From VXYK01 sp965221585 (lineage in GTDB: Bacteria; Actinomycetota; Acidimicrobiia; Acidimicrobiales; Aldehydirespiratoraceae): a stretch of DNA of 64,000 nucleotides. Below are positions 17,126 to 26,331 of the stretch, piece after piece; positions within the stretch are counted from its first letter, which is position 1; every line of letters starts with the position of its first letter. Position numbers and translations under genes: made by a program. Below the pieces are notes generated by a model. That model was not told where the DNA came from and made no database searches. It saw only the letters and a program-made list of their open reading frames with translations. The DNA is taken from NCBI GenBank assembly GCA_965221585.1, contig OZ244898.1, positions 2,790,001 through 2,854,000 of the forward strand, in the 5' to 3' direction.

Positions 17126-18484
17126 GTGCGCAGGCCCTTCACTTCGTCGAAACGCGACGCTTTCGGCTGGCTGGTGGCCGCAGTGTTCCTGTTCGCGGTG
17201 GCCGTTCGTTGGTTCGTGTTCCTGCGCTGGTACCGGTACCTGCCGATCGGCGAGGTGAACGACAACGTCTATTACCATGTCACGGCCAACCTGCTGGCCG
17301 ACGGGCACGGTTTCGCCGATCCGTTCGAGTACACAATCTTCGGCGAGCTCCAACCAACGGCTGGACACCCGCCCGGCTACACGGTCTACCTGTCCATCTG
17401 GTCATTGCTCGGACTCGACAGCGTTTCTTGGCATCGCCTCGCCGGCGGCGTCGTCTCTGCTTCTGCGGTCATTCCCGTGGGGATGCTCCTGCGACGCCTG
17501 TTCAACCAACGCACAGCTTTCATCGGCATGGTCGCGGTGGCGCTGCACCCGCCTCTCTGGATGAACGACGCGTTGATCCTCTCGGAGTCGATGTACATCC
17601 CGATCGCAGCATGGACTCTCTGGTTCGCCCACCGTGTGTACGACGAACCGTCTTGGCGGCGAATCACCGAGCTGACGGTGGTGCTCTCGCTCGGAGCCCT
17701 GACGCGCAGCGAGCCGTTCATGCTCTTCTTCCTGTTGCTGGCACCGATAATCCTGACTCACCGGGCATTGGACTGGCCTTCGCGGCTCACCCGCACGGCC
17801 GGCGCGGCACTGATCGCAATGCTGCTGCTGACACCGTGGGTCGGCCGCAACCTGGCCACCTTCGACGAACCGACTTTTCTGGCGATCGGCCCCGGCTATG
17901 TGCTTGAACTCGGGAACTGCGACGAGACCTACTCCGGGAGGCTGCTCGGATATTGGAGCGGCGGCTGCGATGAGACGGACTCGCGGGGTGCGCTGAGCTT
18001 CTGGAGCGCCGAGGATCGCAAGTCGACCTGGCCCGACGGCGACGAATCAGTCATCGGCGCCGCAAAACTCGACAAGGCCCTCGAGTACATCGGCGACCAT
18101 CTCAGCGAACAGCCCAAGGTGGTCGCCGCTCGGGTCGGTCGGGTGCTCGGGTTGTTCAGACCGCTGCAAACCGCCGATTTCGATGTGTTCTTCGAGCGGC
18201 GGATATCTTCACACGTCCACATCGGCCTGTTGAGCCACTATGTGGTGATGGCCGCTTCGATCTACGGTGCGCTGGTGATGCGCCGCCGTACCACTCTGCT
18301 GCCGGTGGCCGCGGTTGCCGGCACGTCGATTCTCACCGCGGCGATCACCTTCGGGATCACCCGTTACAGACTCGGCGCCGATGTGGTGTTCGTGGTGTTG
18401 GCCGCAGTGGCGCTGGGGGCGCTGCTTGACCGCTACCGACCCTTATCTCCGTCTGCACCTGAACCCGAGGCGACATCGGCATGA
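17126..18484 (+). CDS. GT-C-type membrane glycosyltransferase (GT39/ArnT-like)
   Basis: This 452-residue protein has about ten membrane helices. After the first helix comes the periplasmic acidic motif EVNDNVYYH (about 44-52), the likely catalytic and metal/substrate-binding site of dolichyl/undecaprenyl-phosphate-sugar mannosyltransferase-like enzymes. Further motifs shared with its neighbour are HPPGYTVYLSIWS, WMNDALILSES, and the C-terminal GRVLGLFRPLQTADF. It probably transfers a sugar from a polyprenyl phosphate donor outside the membrane. It begins with GTG, and its end overlaps the next paralogue by 4 bp (ATGA), so the two are translationally coupled. Confidence 0.82.
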   Translation: MRRPFTSSKRDAFGWLVAAVFLFAVAVRWFVFLRWYRYLPIGEVNDNVYYHVTANLLADGHGFADPFEYTIFGELQPTAGHPPGYTVYLSIWSLLGLDSVSWHRLAGGVVSASAVIPVGMLLRRLFNQRTAFIGMVAVALHPPLWMNDALILSESMYIPIAAWTLWFAHRVYDEPSWRRITELTVVLSLGALTRSEPFMLFFLLLAPIILTHRALDWPSRLTRTAGAALIAMLLLTPWVGRNLATFDEPTFLAIGPGYVLELGNCDETYSGRLLGYWSGGCDETDSRGALSFWSAEDRKSTWPDGDESVIGAAKLDKALEYIGDHLSEQPKVVAARVGRVLGLFRPLQTADFDVFFERRISSHVHIGLLSHYVVMAASIYGALVMRRRTTLLPVAAVAGTSILTAAITFGITRYRLGADVVFVVLAAVALGALLDRYRPLSPSAPEPEATSA

Positions 18485-19884
18485 TCGGGCGGCTTCGTGA
18501 ACTTCTCGGCGGGCGCGGCGTCCCGATCATTGTCGGCGTGGGGCTGGCCGGATGGTTCCTGCGGATCGCCGCGGTGCTCTGGTACCGCCCCACCTGCACG
18601 ACAGGCGCGGCTGACTGCTACACCCTCGCCGGTGACGCCTACTACCACCATCATCAAGCAGACCTGATCCACAGGGGCCACTGGTTCATCAACCCGCACG
18701 AGTACATAGTTCACGGCCACATCCTCGATTCCGCGGGTGACCCGCCCTTGTATGCCCTGTACCTGGCGTTCTGGTCGCGTCTCGGTCTCGATGGCGTTAC
18801 CGACCACCGCCTGGTGTCCACGCTGGCGGGTCTCGCGCTGATCGTCTCGTTGGGCTTGCTGGTGCGACGGTTGGCAGGCGACCTGGCGGGAGTCATCGCC
18901 GCGGTTCTCGCCGCGCTCCACCCGCTGATGTGGATCAACGACATGATGCTGCTGTCCGAGGGCCTGTATCAACCGGTGATCGTTGCGGTGCTCTGGGCCG
19001 CGTACGCCTGGATCGAGAAGCCGACGGCGAAACGGGTGGTCGTGTTGGGCGCGGTCATCGCGGTCGCGGCTTTGACCCGGGCCGAGGCCTTGGCACTGTT
19101 CGGGTTCATGGTCATCCCGCTCGTCTGGTGGCTCGGAGGTGTCGGACGGCGCGAGAAGCTGCGGCAGATCGGGTTGTGTTGGCTGGCCGGGTTGATCGTC
19201 CTGTCGCCCTGGTTGATCTACAACAACCTCCGCTTCGAGGACCCTGTGACGATGAGCGCTGTCCCGGGGACCGTGATGATGGCCGGTTCCTGCGACGAGG
19301 CCTGGAGTGGCGAAGCCATGGGCTTCTGGACGGTCTGCTTCGATTCCCGAGGGCTCTGGGACGAGTTGGAAGCCGAGTTGCCGGGTTCGACGCTGCGCGG
19401 CGAGTCCCGGGTCGTCTACGACGAGTCCGTCCTCGATTCCTTCAATCGCAAGTACGCCTTGGAGTACACCGCTGAGAATTGGGAGCGGTTCGGTGTGGTG
19501 GCTCTGGCTCGCATGGGTCGATCGCTCGAGCTGTTCAAACCGGGCCATTCCCTGCGTCTGAACTACCAGGTCGAGGGGCGCTGGGAGGAGCCGTCCACGT
19601 TCGGTCTCGGCTTCTACTATGCACTGTTGCCGTTGACGGTCATCGGCGCGTTGGTGTTCTGGCGCAGAGGCATCCGACTCACACCGATGCTGTCGATGTG
19701 GCCGACGATCATGCTGGCCTCGGCGATCACTTTCGGGTTGACCCGCTACCGGGTCCCAATAGACATCGCCATGATGGCCCTCAGCGCGGTCGCCGTCTCC
19801 TGGCTGGTCGAGCAGTATGTTCGAGCCGATTCGTCTCGGGCGCCTGCGGGCGTGCACGAGGCGGATTCGACCGAAGTAGGTTGA
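18481..19884 (+). CDS. GT-C-type membrane glycosyltransferase, paralogue of preceding gene
   Basis: This 467-residue polytopic protein has the same layout as the preceding gene: an AGDAYYHHHQADL acidic/His motif after helix 1, DPPLYALYLAFWSRLGL, HPLMWINDMMLLSEGLYQP, and a late RMGRSLELFKPGHSLRLN. The first periplasmic loop carries two Cys (TCTTGAADCYT), possibly a disulfide. The role is presumed extracytoplasmic sugar transfer to an envelope polymer. It starts with ATG overlapping the upstream stop. The polysaccharide deacetylase gene follows 11 bp later, suggesting an operon of assembly and modification genes. Confidence 0.8.
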   Translation: MIGRLRELLGGRGVPIIVGVGLAGWFLRIAAVLWYRPTCTTGAADCYTLAGDAYYHHHQADLIHRGHWFINPHEYIVHGHILDSAGDPPLYALYLAFWSRLGLDGVTDHRLVSTLAGLALIVSLGLLVRRLAGDLAGVIAAVLAALHPLMWINDMMLLSEGLYQPVIVAVLWAAYAWIEKPTAKRVVVLGAVIAVAALTRAEALALFGFMVIPLVWWLGGVGRREKLRQIGLCWLAGLIVLSPWLIYNNLRFEDPVTMSAVPGTVMMAGSCDEAWSGEAMGFWTVCFDSRGLWDELEAELPGSTLRGESRVVYDESVLDSFNRKYALEYTAENWERFGVVALARMGRSLELFKPGHSLRLNYQVEGRWEEPSTFGLGFYYALLPLTVIGALVFWRRGIRLTPMLSMWPTIMLASAITFGLTRYRVPIDIAMMALSAVAVSWLVEQYVRADSSRAPAGVHEADSTEVG

Positions 19885-19895
19885 GGGCCACTGTC

Positions 19896-20738
19896 GTGAG
19901 CAGCATCGCATTTACGCTTGATTTGGAAGATCATCGGCCCGATGGATCGGTTGCGCCGCGGTACGGCGCGGTCACTGACGAGTTGTTGCGTGACCTTGAC
20001 GAATGGGGTGTGACGGGGACGGTGTTCGTGGTCGGCGACCTGGCCCGCGAGGATCCGGACCTGGTGGCTCGTGTTGCCGCTCGTGGACATGAGATCGGTT
20101 TGCATGGCGCCAGCCACACCCCGTTGCCCGATGTCGGGCCCACCACGTTCCGTGCGGTCACCGTTGAGGCTGTTGATCGCCTGGCCCAGCTCGTGCAAAC
20201 CGAGATCAGCGGGTTTCGAGCGCCGATCTTCTCCCTTGTGCCCGAGTCGGCGTGGGCACCTGAGATTCTCAGCGATCTTGGATTCAAGTACTCCTCCAGC
20301 GTGCTGCCGGCCCGCAACCCGCTGTTCGGCTGGCCTCAGGCTCCCCGAACCCCGTTCCGCTGGCCTTCGGGGCTCATTGAGATTCCATCGCCGGTCTTCG
20401 GGGTCGGTCCTGTCCTGCTCCCGCTTCTGGGCGGTACATACCTGCGCACCGCACCTGGACCGATCGTCGCTCGGACCAGGAGGCGAGCTCCCGATCACGC
20501 CTGGGTGTACGCCCATCCCTACGACTTCGACCCCGACGAGCCGCGCTGGGTAGTCCCCGAGGTCGGTCGGGTCGGCAGCAGGGTCCTGTGGTGGGGCCGG
20601 CGCAGGATGAAGTCCCGCGTCGAGCATCTGGTGGCGGGCAGCCGACGCACCCTGGCCGACATGGCGGCCTCGATGACAGCGTTGCCCGTGTTCTCGCCTG
20701 ATTCGGACAGCAAGCTCGAGACGGGGTCGGGCCGATGA
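19896..20738 (+). CDS. Polysaccharide deacetylase (NodB/CE4 family)
   Basis: This 280-residue protein shows NodB motif 1, FTLDLEDHRPD (Asp near 8-10), and motif 2, HEIGLHGASHTPL, whose HxxxH-type His pair binds metal. These are followed by GFRAPIFSL and a late WVYAHPYDFD with a His. The layout fits the deacetylases seen in exopolysaccharide loci, which remove N- or O-acetyl groups. No signal peptide is visible, so a cytoplasmic, lipid-linked substrate is possible. GTG 19896 was chosen; TTG 19881 is in frame too. The next gene overlaps by ATGA. Confidence 0.85.
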   Translation: MSSIAFTLDLEDHRPDGSVAPRYGAVTDELLRDLDEWGVTGTVFVVGDLAREDPDLVARVAARGHEIGLHGASHTPLPDVGPTTFRAVTVEAVDRLAQLVQTEISGFRAPIFSLVPESAWAPEILSDLGFKYSSSVLPARNPLFGWPQAPRTPFRWPSGLIEIPSPVFGVGPVLLPLLGGTYLRTAPGPIVARTRRRAPDHAWVYAHPYDFDPDEPRWVVPEVGRVGSRVLWWGRRRMKSRVEHLVAGSRRTLADMAASMTALPVFSPDSDSKLETGSGR

Positions 20739-21490
20739 ACTCTGAGACTCCGGAATACAGCCAGGATGAGTTGGCACACGAGTTGCCCGATGCCGAGATC
20801 GTTGATCGCATCGAATGGCTCACCGCTCGTTGCGCCGGTAAGCGAGTGATCCATGTCGGGTTCGCGGACGCCGGGTTCCGCCGCGAACAGGGGCGTGCCG
20901 GAAGCTGGCTTCACGGTCGCCTCCATGATGTTGCTGCTGAGCTCGTGGGGGTCGACAGCGACCATGACGGTGTTGCCGCTGCCGCTGAGGAGGGTTTCGA
21001 GGCCCACCTGGTGGACTGCACCGACTCCGAGGCTGTGGCCGCCCTGGTCTTGGAGCCCGCCGACATCGTTTTGGCCGGCGAGGTGATCGAACACATCTCC
21101 GCTCCGGGACTGTTCCTCGACGCGCTGCATCACCTGTGCAAACCGGACGGCACGCTGATCATTACGACACCCAACGCTTATGGCCTGATCAATGTGGCCG
21201 CCTCGATCTTCCGGAAGGTTGAGATCAACCATCCGGACCATGTGGTGATGTTCAGTTGGCGCACCTTGACTGAACTGCTGCGCCGGTCAGGCTGGGAACA
21301 CGACCAGACGGTGACCTACGTGCCTGCGGTGCGTGAGCGGGGCGACCGGAGTCGATTCGAGGCGGCCGCGGTTCGGTTGGTCGCCGGTCTTGAACGGGTG
21401 CTCGGCAAGCTGAATCGGCCGTTCTCTGCCGATGGTCTCATTGTCACGGCCACACCCTCGCCCACGCCAAGGCCTGCCGACTCCGAGTAG
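20735..21490 (+). CDS. SAM-dependent class I methyltransferase
   Basis: This 251-residue protein has a Rossmann methyltransferase core: KRVIHVGFADAGF (motif I-like, about 36-48), a GVDSDHDGV acidic loop, a DIVLAGEVIEHIS motif, then CKPDGTLIITTPNAYG. The pattern matches UbiG/WcaA-type methyltransferases in polysaccharide clusters. It overlaps the deacetylase gene by 4 bp, so it likely modifies the same glycan. The C-terminal 60 residues are a variable lid. A specific acceptor cannot be assigned. Confidence 0.83.
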   Translation: MNSETPEYSQDELAHELPDAEIVDRIEWLTARCAGKRVIHVGFADAGFRREQGRAGSWLHGRLHDVAAELVGVDSDHDGVAAAAEEGFEAHLVDCTDSEAVAALVLEPADIVLAGEVIEHISAPGLFLDALHHLCKPDGTLIITTPNAYGLINVAASIFRKVEINHPDHVVMFSWRTLTELLRRSGWEHDQTVTYVPAVRERGDRSRFEAAAVRLVAGLERVLGKLNRPFSADGLIVTATPSPTPRPADSE

Positions 21491-21506
21491 CGGGGGACTG
21501 CGAGCC

Positions 21507-22547
21507 ATGGACTACTGCCTCCAGTTGTCGTGCGAATACCCGGACACCAGCTATGGCGCCGACAAGGTCTACGGCGACATGATCGAGCAGGCCGTCCTCG
21601 CTGACCGGCTCGGCTTCGAGTCCGTCGCATTCACCGAGCACCACCTGTTGAACTGTCTGATGAACCCGGCCCCGCTCATGTTCGCCGTCAAGGTCGCGGC
21701 GGTGACGGCCAACCTGAAGATCCTCACCGCGGTCGTCGTTCTGCCATTGCACGACATGCGGATACTCGCCGGCGAAGTCGTCGTTGCCGACACGCTGACC
21801 GACGGCCGCCTCCTCCTCGGCGTGGGACGTGGCGCATTCGCGTACGAGATCGAACGGCTCGGCGTCCCGATGGCCGAGACCCGCGCTCGCTTCGACGAGT
21901 CGCTCGCCGTGCTCCAACGGCTGCTCACGGAGGAGGAGGTCTCCTGGGACGGCGACTACTACAACTTCGACTCGATCACCGTGATGCCACGACCAGTCCG
22001 CCCGGGAGGGCCACCGATCATGATGGCCGTCATGAACCCCGACGGCATCCGCGCATGCACGAAGCAGGGATTCCACATACAGACCACACCCCTGTCGGGC
22101 GATCTCGACCTGTTCCGCCGCCAGACCAGCGCGTTCACCGAGGCACGCGCCGAGATGGGCGACGCGGGGCGACACCTGACCTTGTCGCTCTCAAGAGTCG
22201 CCGGCGTGACCCGTTCCGCTGACGACCAGCGCAGCGTCCTCGAAGCAGCCCACCACTATTACGGCCGCTTCGACAATGTGTTCACCGGTCCCGGGCTCGT
22301 GGAGAACGGGAGGATCCGCGAACTCCCAGCCAACCACAGCATCGACGAGCTCGCCGAGAGCCTGCTAATCGGGTCTCCCGAAGCGCTCATAGACGAGCTG
22401 AACCTCTACGCAGCGGCCGGCGTGGACCGCATGATTCTCAACATCAACTTCGGACTGGAGCAATCCAGGAATTTGGAGACGATCCACTCACTCGCTGAGG
22501 ACGTGATTCCGTTCGTCTCATGCCAGTCGGTGGAGGGCCCCGGATGA
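21507..22547 (+). CDS. LLM-class flavin-dependent oxidoreductase
   Basis: This 346-residue protein has the luciferase-like monooxygenase barrel: FESVAFTEHHLLN (about 34-46), a VLPLHDMRILAGEVVVADTLTDGRLLLGVGRG central signature (about 76-108) and GDYYNFDSITVMPRPVRPGGPPIMMAV. It uses FMN or F420. ATG 21507 with GGGGGA 10 nt upstream marks the start. It is fused translationally with the next hydrolase gene (ATGA). The pair looks like a catabolic oxidation plus hydrolysis unit, and sits between glycan genes without an obvious link to them. Confidence 0.85.
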   Translation: MDYCLQLSCEYPDTSYGADKVYGDMIEQAVLADRLGFESVAFTEHHLLNCLMNPAPLMFAVKVAAVTANLKILTAVVVLPLHDMRILAGEVVVADTLTDGRLLLGVGRGAFAYEIERLGVPMAETRARFDESLAVLQRLLTEEEVSWDGDYYNFDSITVMPRPVRPGGPPIMMAVMNPDGIRACTKQGFHIQTTPLSGDLDLFRRQTSAFTEARAEMGDAGRHLTLSLSRVAGVTRSADDQRSVLEAAHHYYGRFDNVFTGPGLVENGRIRELPANHSIDELAESLLIGSPEALIDELNLYAAAGVDRMILNINFGLEQSRNLETIHSLAEDVIPFVSCQSVEGPG

Positions 22548-23323
22548 CCGCCGTAGTGGACTGCCACTACACCATCGAGGGATCCGGGCCGCCGCTGATC
22601 CTGGTCCACGGAATCGGCGCGGCTCGTGACACGTGGCGATTCATGGTCGAGAAACTCGCGAAGCAATACACCGTCGTGCGCTACGACCTGCGTGGCCATG
22701 GCGAGTCCTCACTCACTGAGCCGACATTCGAGCTCGAGCAGCTCGTCAACGACCTTGAGCGCGTGCGTGAACGAGCCGGCTTCGAGAGCGCCCACATCGC
22801 TGGCCATTCACTCGGAGGAATGATCGGCCCCGCCTACGCCCGCCAGTACCCGGATCGCGTCAGATCGATCGCTCTGCTGTCCACAGCCGCATTCCGCACT
22901 GACGAGGACAGCGCCGCTGTGGGCCGAGTCGTGACGCAGATGCGTGAAGACGGTATCCCCAATATCCTCCCGACGCTCACCGACCGTTGGTACAGCGACG
23001 CTTTCATTCAGCGGCATCCCGAGATCGTGCGGCGGCGGCTGGACCAGGTTCTCAGTTGCGATCCCGAGACGTTCCTCAACGTGTTCCGCATCTACGCGAC
23101 GTTCGAGATGGGGCCATGGCTCCACGAGGTCAGCGCTCCGGCGCTCGTCATGACCGGCGAGTTCGACGGCGGCTGCAACCCTCGGCTCAACTCCCAGATT
23201 CACGAGGCGCTTCCGAACGCCGAGCTTCGGATCCTGCCGGGGCTGAAGCACTCCATCCTGCTCGAGGCCGGCCCAGAGGTTGCCGACCACCTGATCGACT
23301 TCCTCGGCAGCGTCGACGCCTAG
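22544..23323 (+). CDS. Alpha/beta hydrolase
   Basis: This 259-residue enzyme has an oxyanion HGIGAARDTW region near residues 25-34, nucleophile elbow GHSLGG (Ser near 89), an acidic residue in TGEFDGGCNP and a catalytic His at KHSILLE near the C-terminus. It is the standard catalytic triad order. ATG 22544 overlaps the LLM stop and has GGAGGG about 8 nt upstream, which decides the start. It probably hydrolyses the ester or lactone made by the preceding monooxygenase; this is an inference from coupling. Confidence 0.88.
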   Translation: MTAVVDCHYTIEGSGPPLILVHGIGAARDTWRFMVEKLAKQYTVVRYDLRGHGESSLTEPTFELEQLVNDLERVRERAGFESAHIAGHSLGGMIGPAYARQYPDRVRSIALLSTAAFRTDEDSAAVGRVVTQMREDGIPNILPTLTDRWYSDAFIQRHPEIVRRRLDQVLSCDPETFLNVFRIYATFEMGPWLHEVSAPALVMTGEFDGGCNPRLNSQIHEALPNAELRILPGLKHSILLEAGPEVADHLIDFLGSVDA

Positions 23324-23386
23324 ACAGGCATCGCACTGCGAGGCGCAACGGCTGATCCACTAGACCGTTCAGTTCGGCGACCGCTG

Positions 23387-23746
23387 TCAGGTGGTGGAGC
23401 GGGGGGCGACCGCTTCGACTTCGACGCGCAGCAGAGCCAGCTCCTCGGCCAGGTCCTGGGTTCGAGCCTCGACGCGCGACATCTCGTAGGACAGATGCAC
23501 CGTCGTGGCGAACAGGAAAGCGGTGGCCGCGAAGAGCACCGTGGCGGGCTCGTATTCGATCCCGATGAAATCGGATATCGGTACGAGAATGTCGGGTACC
23601 GCCGCCAACGGAATCAGCGCCACTCCGACGAACGACCAGAGCAGCGCATACTTGCTCTTTAGCACCTGGCGGCGGACCAGACGGAAGATGAACAGGACCG
23701 TCAGGAGGATGACGGTGGCGACGACGATGTGGGCTGAGGTGGACAT
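23387..23746 (-). CDS. DUF2304 family membrane protein
   Basis: This 119-residue protein has three helices (about 6-22, 33-52, 66-84) and a C-terminal coiled-coil-like segment (ARTQDLAEELALLRVEVEAV). That pattern, with the charged loop RRQVLKSKYALLW after helix 1, is typical of DUF2304. Such proteins are usually found next to GtrA-like or glycosyltransferase genes in envelope loci. Its first 46 bp overlap the 3' end of the large fusion gene upstream on the same strand, suggesting strict coupling. Confidence 0.75.
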   Translation of the reverse strand: MSTSAHIVVATVILLTVLFIFRLVRRQVLKSKYALLWSFVGVALIPLAAVPDILVPISDFIGIEYEPATVLFAATAFLFATTVHLSYEMSRVEARTQDLAEELALLRVEVEAVAPRSTT

Positions 23747-26292
23747 GTGCCAAGGCTAGCCAACCAGTGGATGGCAACTGCTGCGCAGACCACCACCGCG
23801 ATCTCCGCCGGAGCCCGGAAGCGTGGTATCCCGTAGAACAGCGCCCCGACCAGTGACACATGGATCGCCAACGCTGCGAACGGCCAACGTGTGAGTCGCT
23901 CTCGGCCGAGCCGCCACCAGCCCGCCAGCGCCAGAGGCGCCGCTATCCAGAACCCGACGAAGGCGAGGTTCGAGGCCCAGACCTCACGGCCCTCGCCCGT
24001 GTTGAAGTCCGACATTTGCAACGGCCGGAAGACCGACCACAGACGACCGAGTCGTGCGGCCATGACCCGGGGCTGATCATCGAGGTTGTCTCCTATATAG
24101 CTGAAGGCTTCTGACCGCCAGATCCGCGACGCTTCGCTGGTGTCGGCTCCCTCCAGTTCGGGAAGGTCACCGGCCAGTGTGTCGGCATACTCCAACGACC
24201 AGAATCCGATCGCGCCGCCCGTATAGGTCTGCGGGGAGTTGGCGCCGATCAGGGTGACTCCGTCGTTGGTGGACATCAACACCGGTTCGTTGAACCGCAG
24301 CAGGTTCGGAACCACCCAGGGGGCGATCACCAACACTGTCAGGGCGGCACTGACCGCTGCTGAGGTCACTCTTTCACGCCAGCGCGGATGGGCCACGATC
24401 ATCAGGGGCACCACCAGCAGCGGCACCAACAACAGCGACTCTGCCCGGGCCAGCGCCGCGAAACCGATCCATACTCCCAACTGCATCGCCAGACGACTCG
24501 ACGGGTCGTTCCGGTATCGCAGAGCGGTCCAGACCGCGCCGGTTACGCACAAGACGGTCAACGATTCGGCCATGACCAGACCGTCGTTGATCCACAACGC
24601 CGGATAGACCGCGGCGATGCCGGCCGCCGGGAGTCCCACCGCTCGGCCCGCCAGCTGTCGCGCCAACAAACCGATCATCACGATCACGCCGGCACCGACG
24701 AGGCACATCATGAACCGCTGTTCAAAGAGGTGCTGGCCCTGTCCTCCCGGCAGCCACGAAGCGGGAGCGGCAACGATCGCGGTCAACGGCGGATGGTCCG
24801 CTGCGTGACTTGCTTGAGCGCCGATCGTGGTTTCGGGTGACAACCCGTGCCACGGCGTGACAAACCCTCTGCCCGCGGCGAGCGCGTCGGCAGCCAGCGA
24901 GTAATAGAACTGATCACCTGCAAAAACATCAAGGCTCTCCAGTGTGTGGTCGCGCTTGACCACGATCACGTAGACAACCCGCAACGCCAGCCCTGCCGCC
25001 GCGATCACTGCCAGTTGCAACCGAAACGATGCCGCGCGCCACGTTGCGGCGAGCCGTTTGACGGCCGTTTCGAACGATGTCGGCCCGCGCTGCTCGCGTC
25101 GAATGAGACCTTGCATACGCAAGCCCGAGCGTTCGACCAGGTAGTAGCTGGCCACCGACACTGCCATCATCGGAATGAATGCGACGACGCAGAGGCGCCA
25201 ATAGTTGGTCTCGAACAACTTCACCTCTCCGAAGATGTCTGTCATCGGGCCCCACGGGTGGACGATGAAGACCATGTGCCAGAGATAGATCGAATAGGAG
25301 ATCTTTCCCAGCCAGTCCATCGGCCGACTCGCCACGAATCGGCGCACGTACGACCGGCGGTCGGTGCCGAACACCAGGGGGAACAGCAACGCGAACCCGA
25401 TCGCCCCGTACACGAACTGGCGTCCGATCTCCCGGGGCCATGAGGCCGCGTCGAGCCCCAGCGCCAACCCCATCCACTGGGACACGACATGGAAGAGCAG
25501 CGCGGCACCGATCCACCACCAACCGGCCGGTCCTGCCAACCGTTCAAGTCGATCCCGCTGAACAGAGCCGTGCTCGAACCCGACTCGGGCGACGGCCAGC
25601 GCCATGCCTATCGCGAAGTAGTCGAACATTGCTGGGAGCCAGAGCAGCGCGTCGACGCTCCACAGACTGTCCAGGCCGAGCATGCAGATCCGAAAGAACA
25701 CCGACAGCAGGTAACACCCGGCAACGAAGACAAAGAGCGCATTGCGGCGCTGCGAGCGCCCACGGTCGGCCAGCCAGGGAATCAGGAACCGGGCGAGCAG
25801 AGGCAGAACCAGGTAGAAGCTGACTTCAGTGGCCAGGCTCCAGGCTTGGGGAATCGGTCCGACCACATGGTCGGTCCAGTAGATGTGGGTCAGCAGCGAG
25901 GTTGTTATCCCGTCGGCGAGACCCAGGTCCTCGCTGGTGAAAAGGACTATCAGCAGCAGCGCGGCCCAGAACGCCGGGTATATCCGCATGAACCTGCGCC
26001 ACAGGTATTCGGTGGTGGGACGCAGCGGGCGCTTGTCCATGACTGCGGCCGCGATCGGCCTGAACAACAAGAACCCTGACAGCACGAAGAAGACCGGCAC
26101 GCCGATGTCGAGGCGACCGATGTAGCGACCGATCGCCCCGTCGTAGGTGGCTCCCGAGTGGAAACCGACATGGTGGAAGAAGACGGCGAAGGCGGCGATG
26201 GCCCTGAGTCCGTCGAGCCCGACGAGTCGACTGATACCCGACCCTGTGGCAGTTGAGCCGGCGGCGGAGGGCTCAGTGGGGACAGCGGGCAT
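23701..26292 (-). CDS. Fusion: OafA/YrhL-like O-acyltransferase with GT-C glycosyltransferase domain
   Basis: This 863-residue protein joins two modules. Residues about 20-410 form an acyltransferase-3 module: GLDGLRAIAAFAVFFHHVGFH with the catalytic His, then FFVLSGFLLFRP, and SIYLWHMVFIVHPWG. From about 430 to 850 comes a GT-C module like the genes at 17126 and 18481: FAGDQFYYSLAADALAAGRGF, ADHPPLTAIVAA, ALWINDGLVMAES, and LGRLWSVFRPLQMSDFN near the end. About twenty helices in total are expected. One protein could both acylate and glycosylate an envelope polymer. The codon frame is continuous, so this is a genuine fusion in the given sequence. Confidence 0.85.
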   Translation of the reverse strand: MPAVPTEPSAAGSTATGSGISRLVGLDGLRAIAAFAVFFHHVGFHSGATYDGAIGRYIGRLDIGVPVFFVLSGFLLFRPIAAAVMDKRPLRPTTEYLWRRFMRIYPAFWAALLLIVLFTSEDLGLADGITTSLLTHIYWTDHVVGPIPQAWSLATEVSFYLVLPLLARFLIPWLADRGRSQRRNALFVFVAGCYLLSVFFRICMLGLDSLWSVDALLWLPAMFDYFAIGMALAVARVGFEHGSVQRDRLERLAGPAGWWWIGAALLFHVVSQWMGLALGLDAASWPREIGRQFVYGAIGFALLFPLVFGTDRRSYVRRFVASRPMDWLGKISYSIYLWHMVFIVHPWGPMTDIFGEVKLFETNYWRLCVVAFIPMMAVSVASYYLVERSGLRMQGLIRREQRGPTSFETAVKRLAATWRAASFRLQLAVIAAAGLALRVVYVIVVKRDHTLESLDVFAGDQFYYSLAADALAAGRGFVTPWHGLSPETTIGAQASHAADHPPLTAIVAAPASWLPGGQGQHLFEQRFMMCLVGAGVIVMIGLLARQLAGRAVGLPAAGIAAVYPALWINDGLVMAESLTVLCVTGAVWTALRYRNDPSSRLAMQLGVWIGFAALARAESLLLVPLLVVPLMIVAHPRWRERVTSAAVSAALTVLVIAPWVVPNLLRFNEPVLMSTNDGVTLIGANSPQTYTGGAIGFWSLEYADTLAGDLPELEGADTSEASRIWRSEAFSYIGDNLDDQPRVMAARLGRLWSVFRPLQMSDFNTGEGREVWASNLAFVGFWIAAPLALAGWWRLGRERLTRWPFAALAIHVSLVGALFYGIPRFRAPAEIAVVVCAAVAIHWLASLGTCPPQPTSSSPPSSS

Positions 26293-26331
26293 CAGACAGC
26301 AATCCTAGGTCCGTGCCCGGACCGACCTCGC

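Noticed and set aside
18433..19911. 492-aa frame on the minus strand
   Set aside because: It is antisense to a clear GT-C gene and its product is Arg/Asp/Gln-rich low-complexity, typical of shadow frames in GC-rich DNA.
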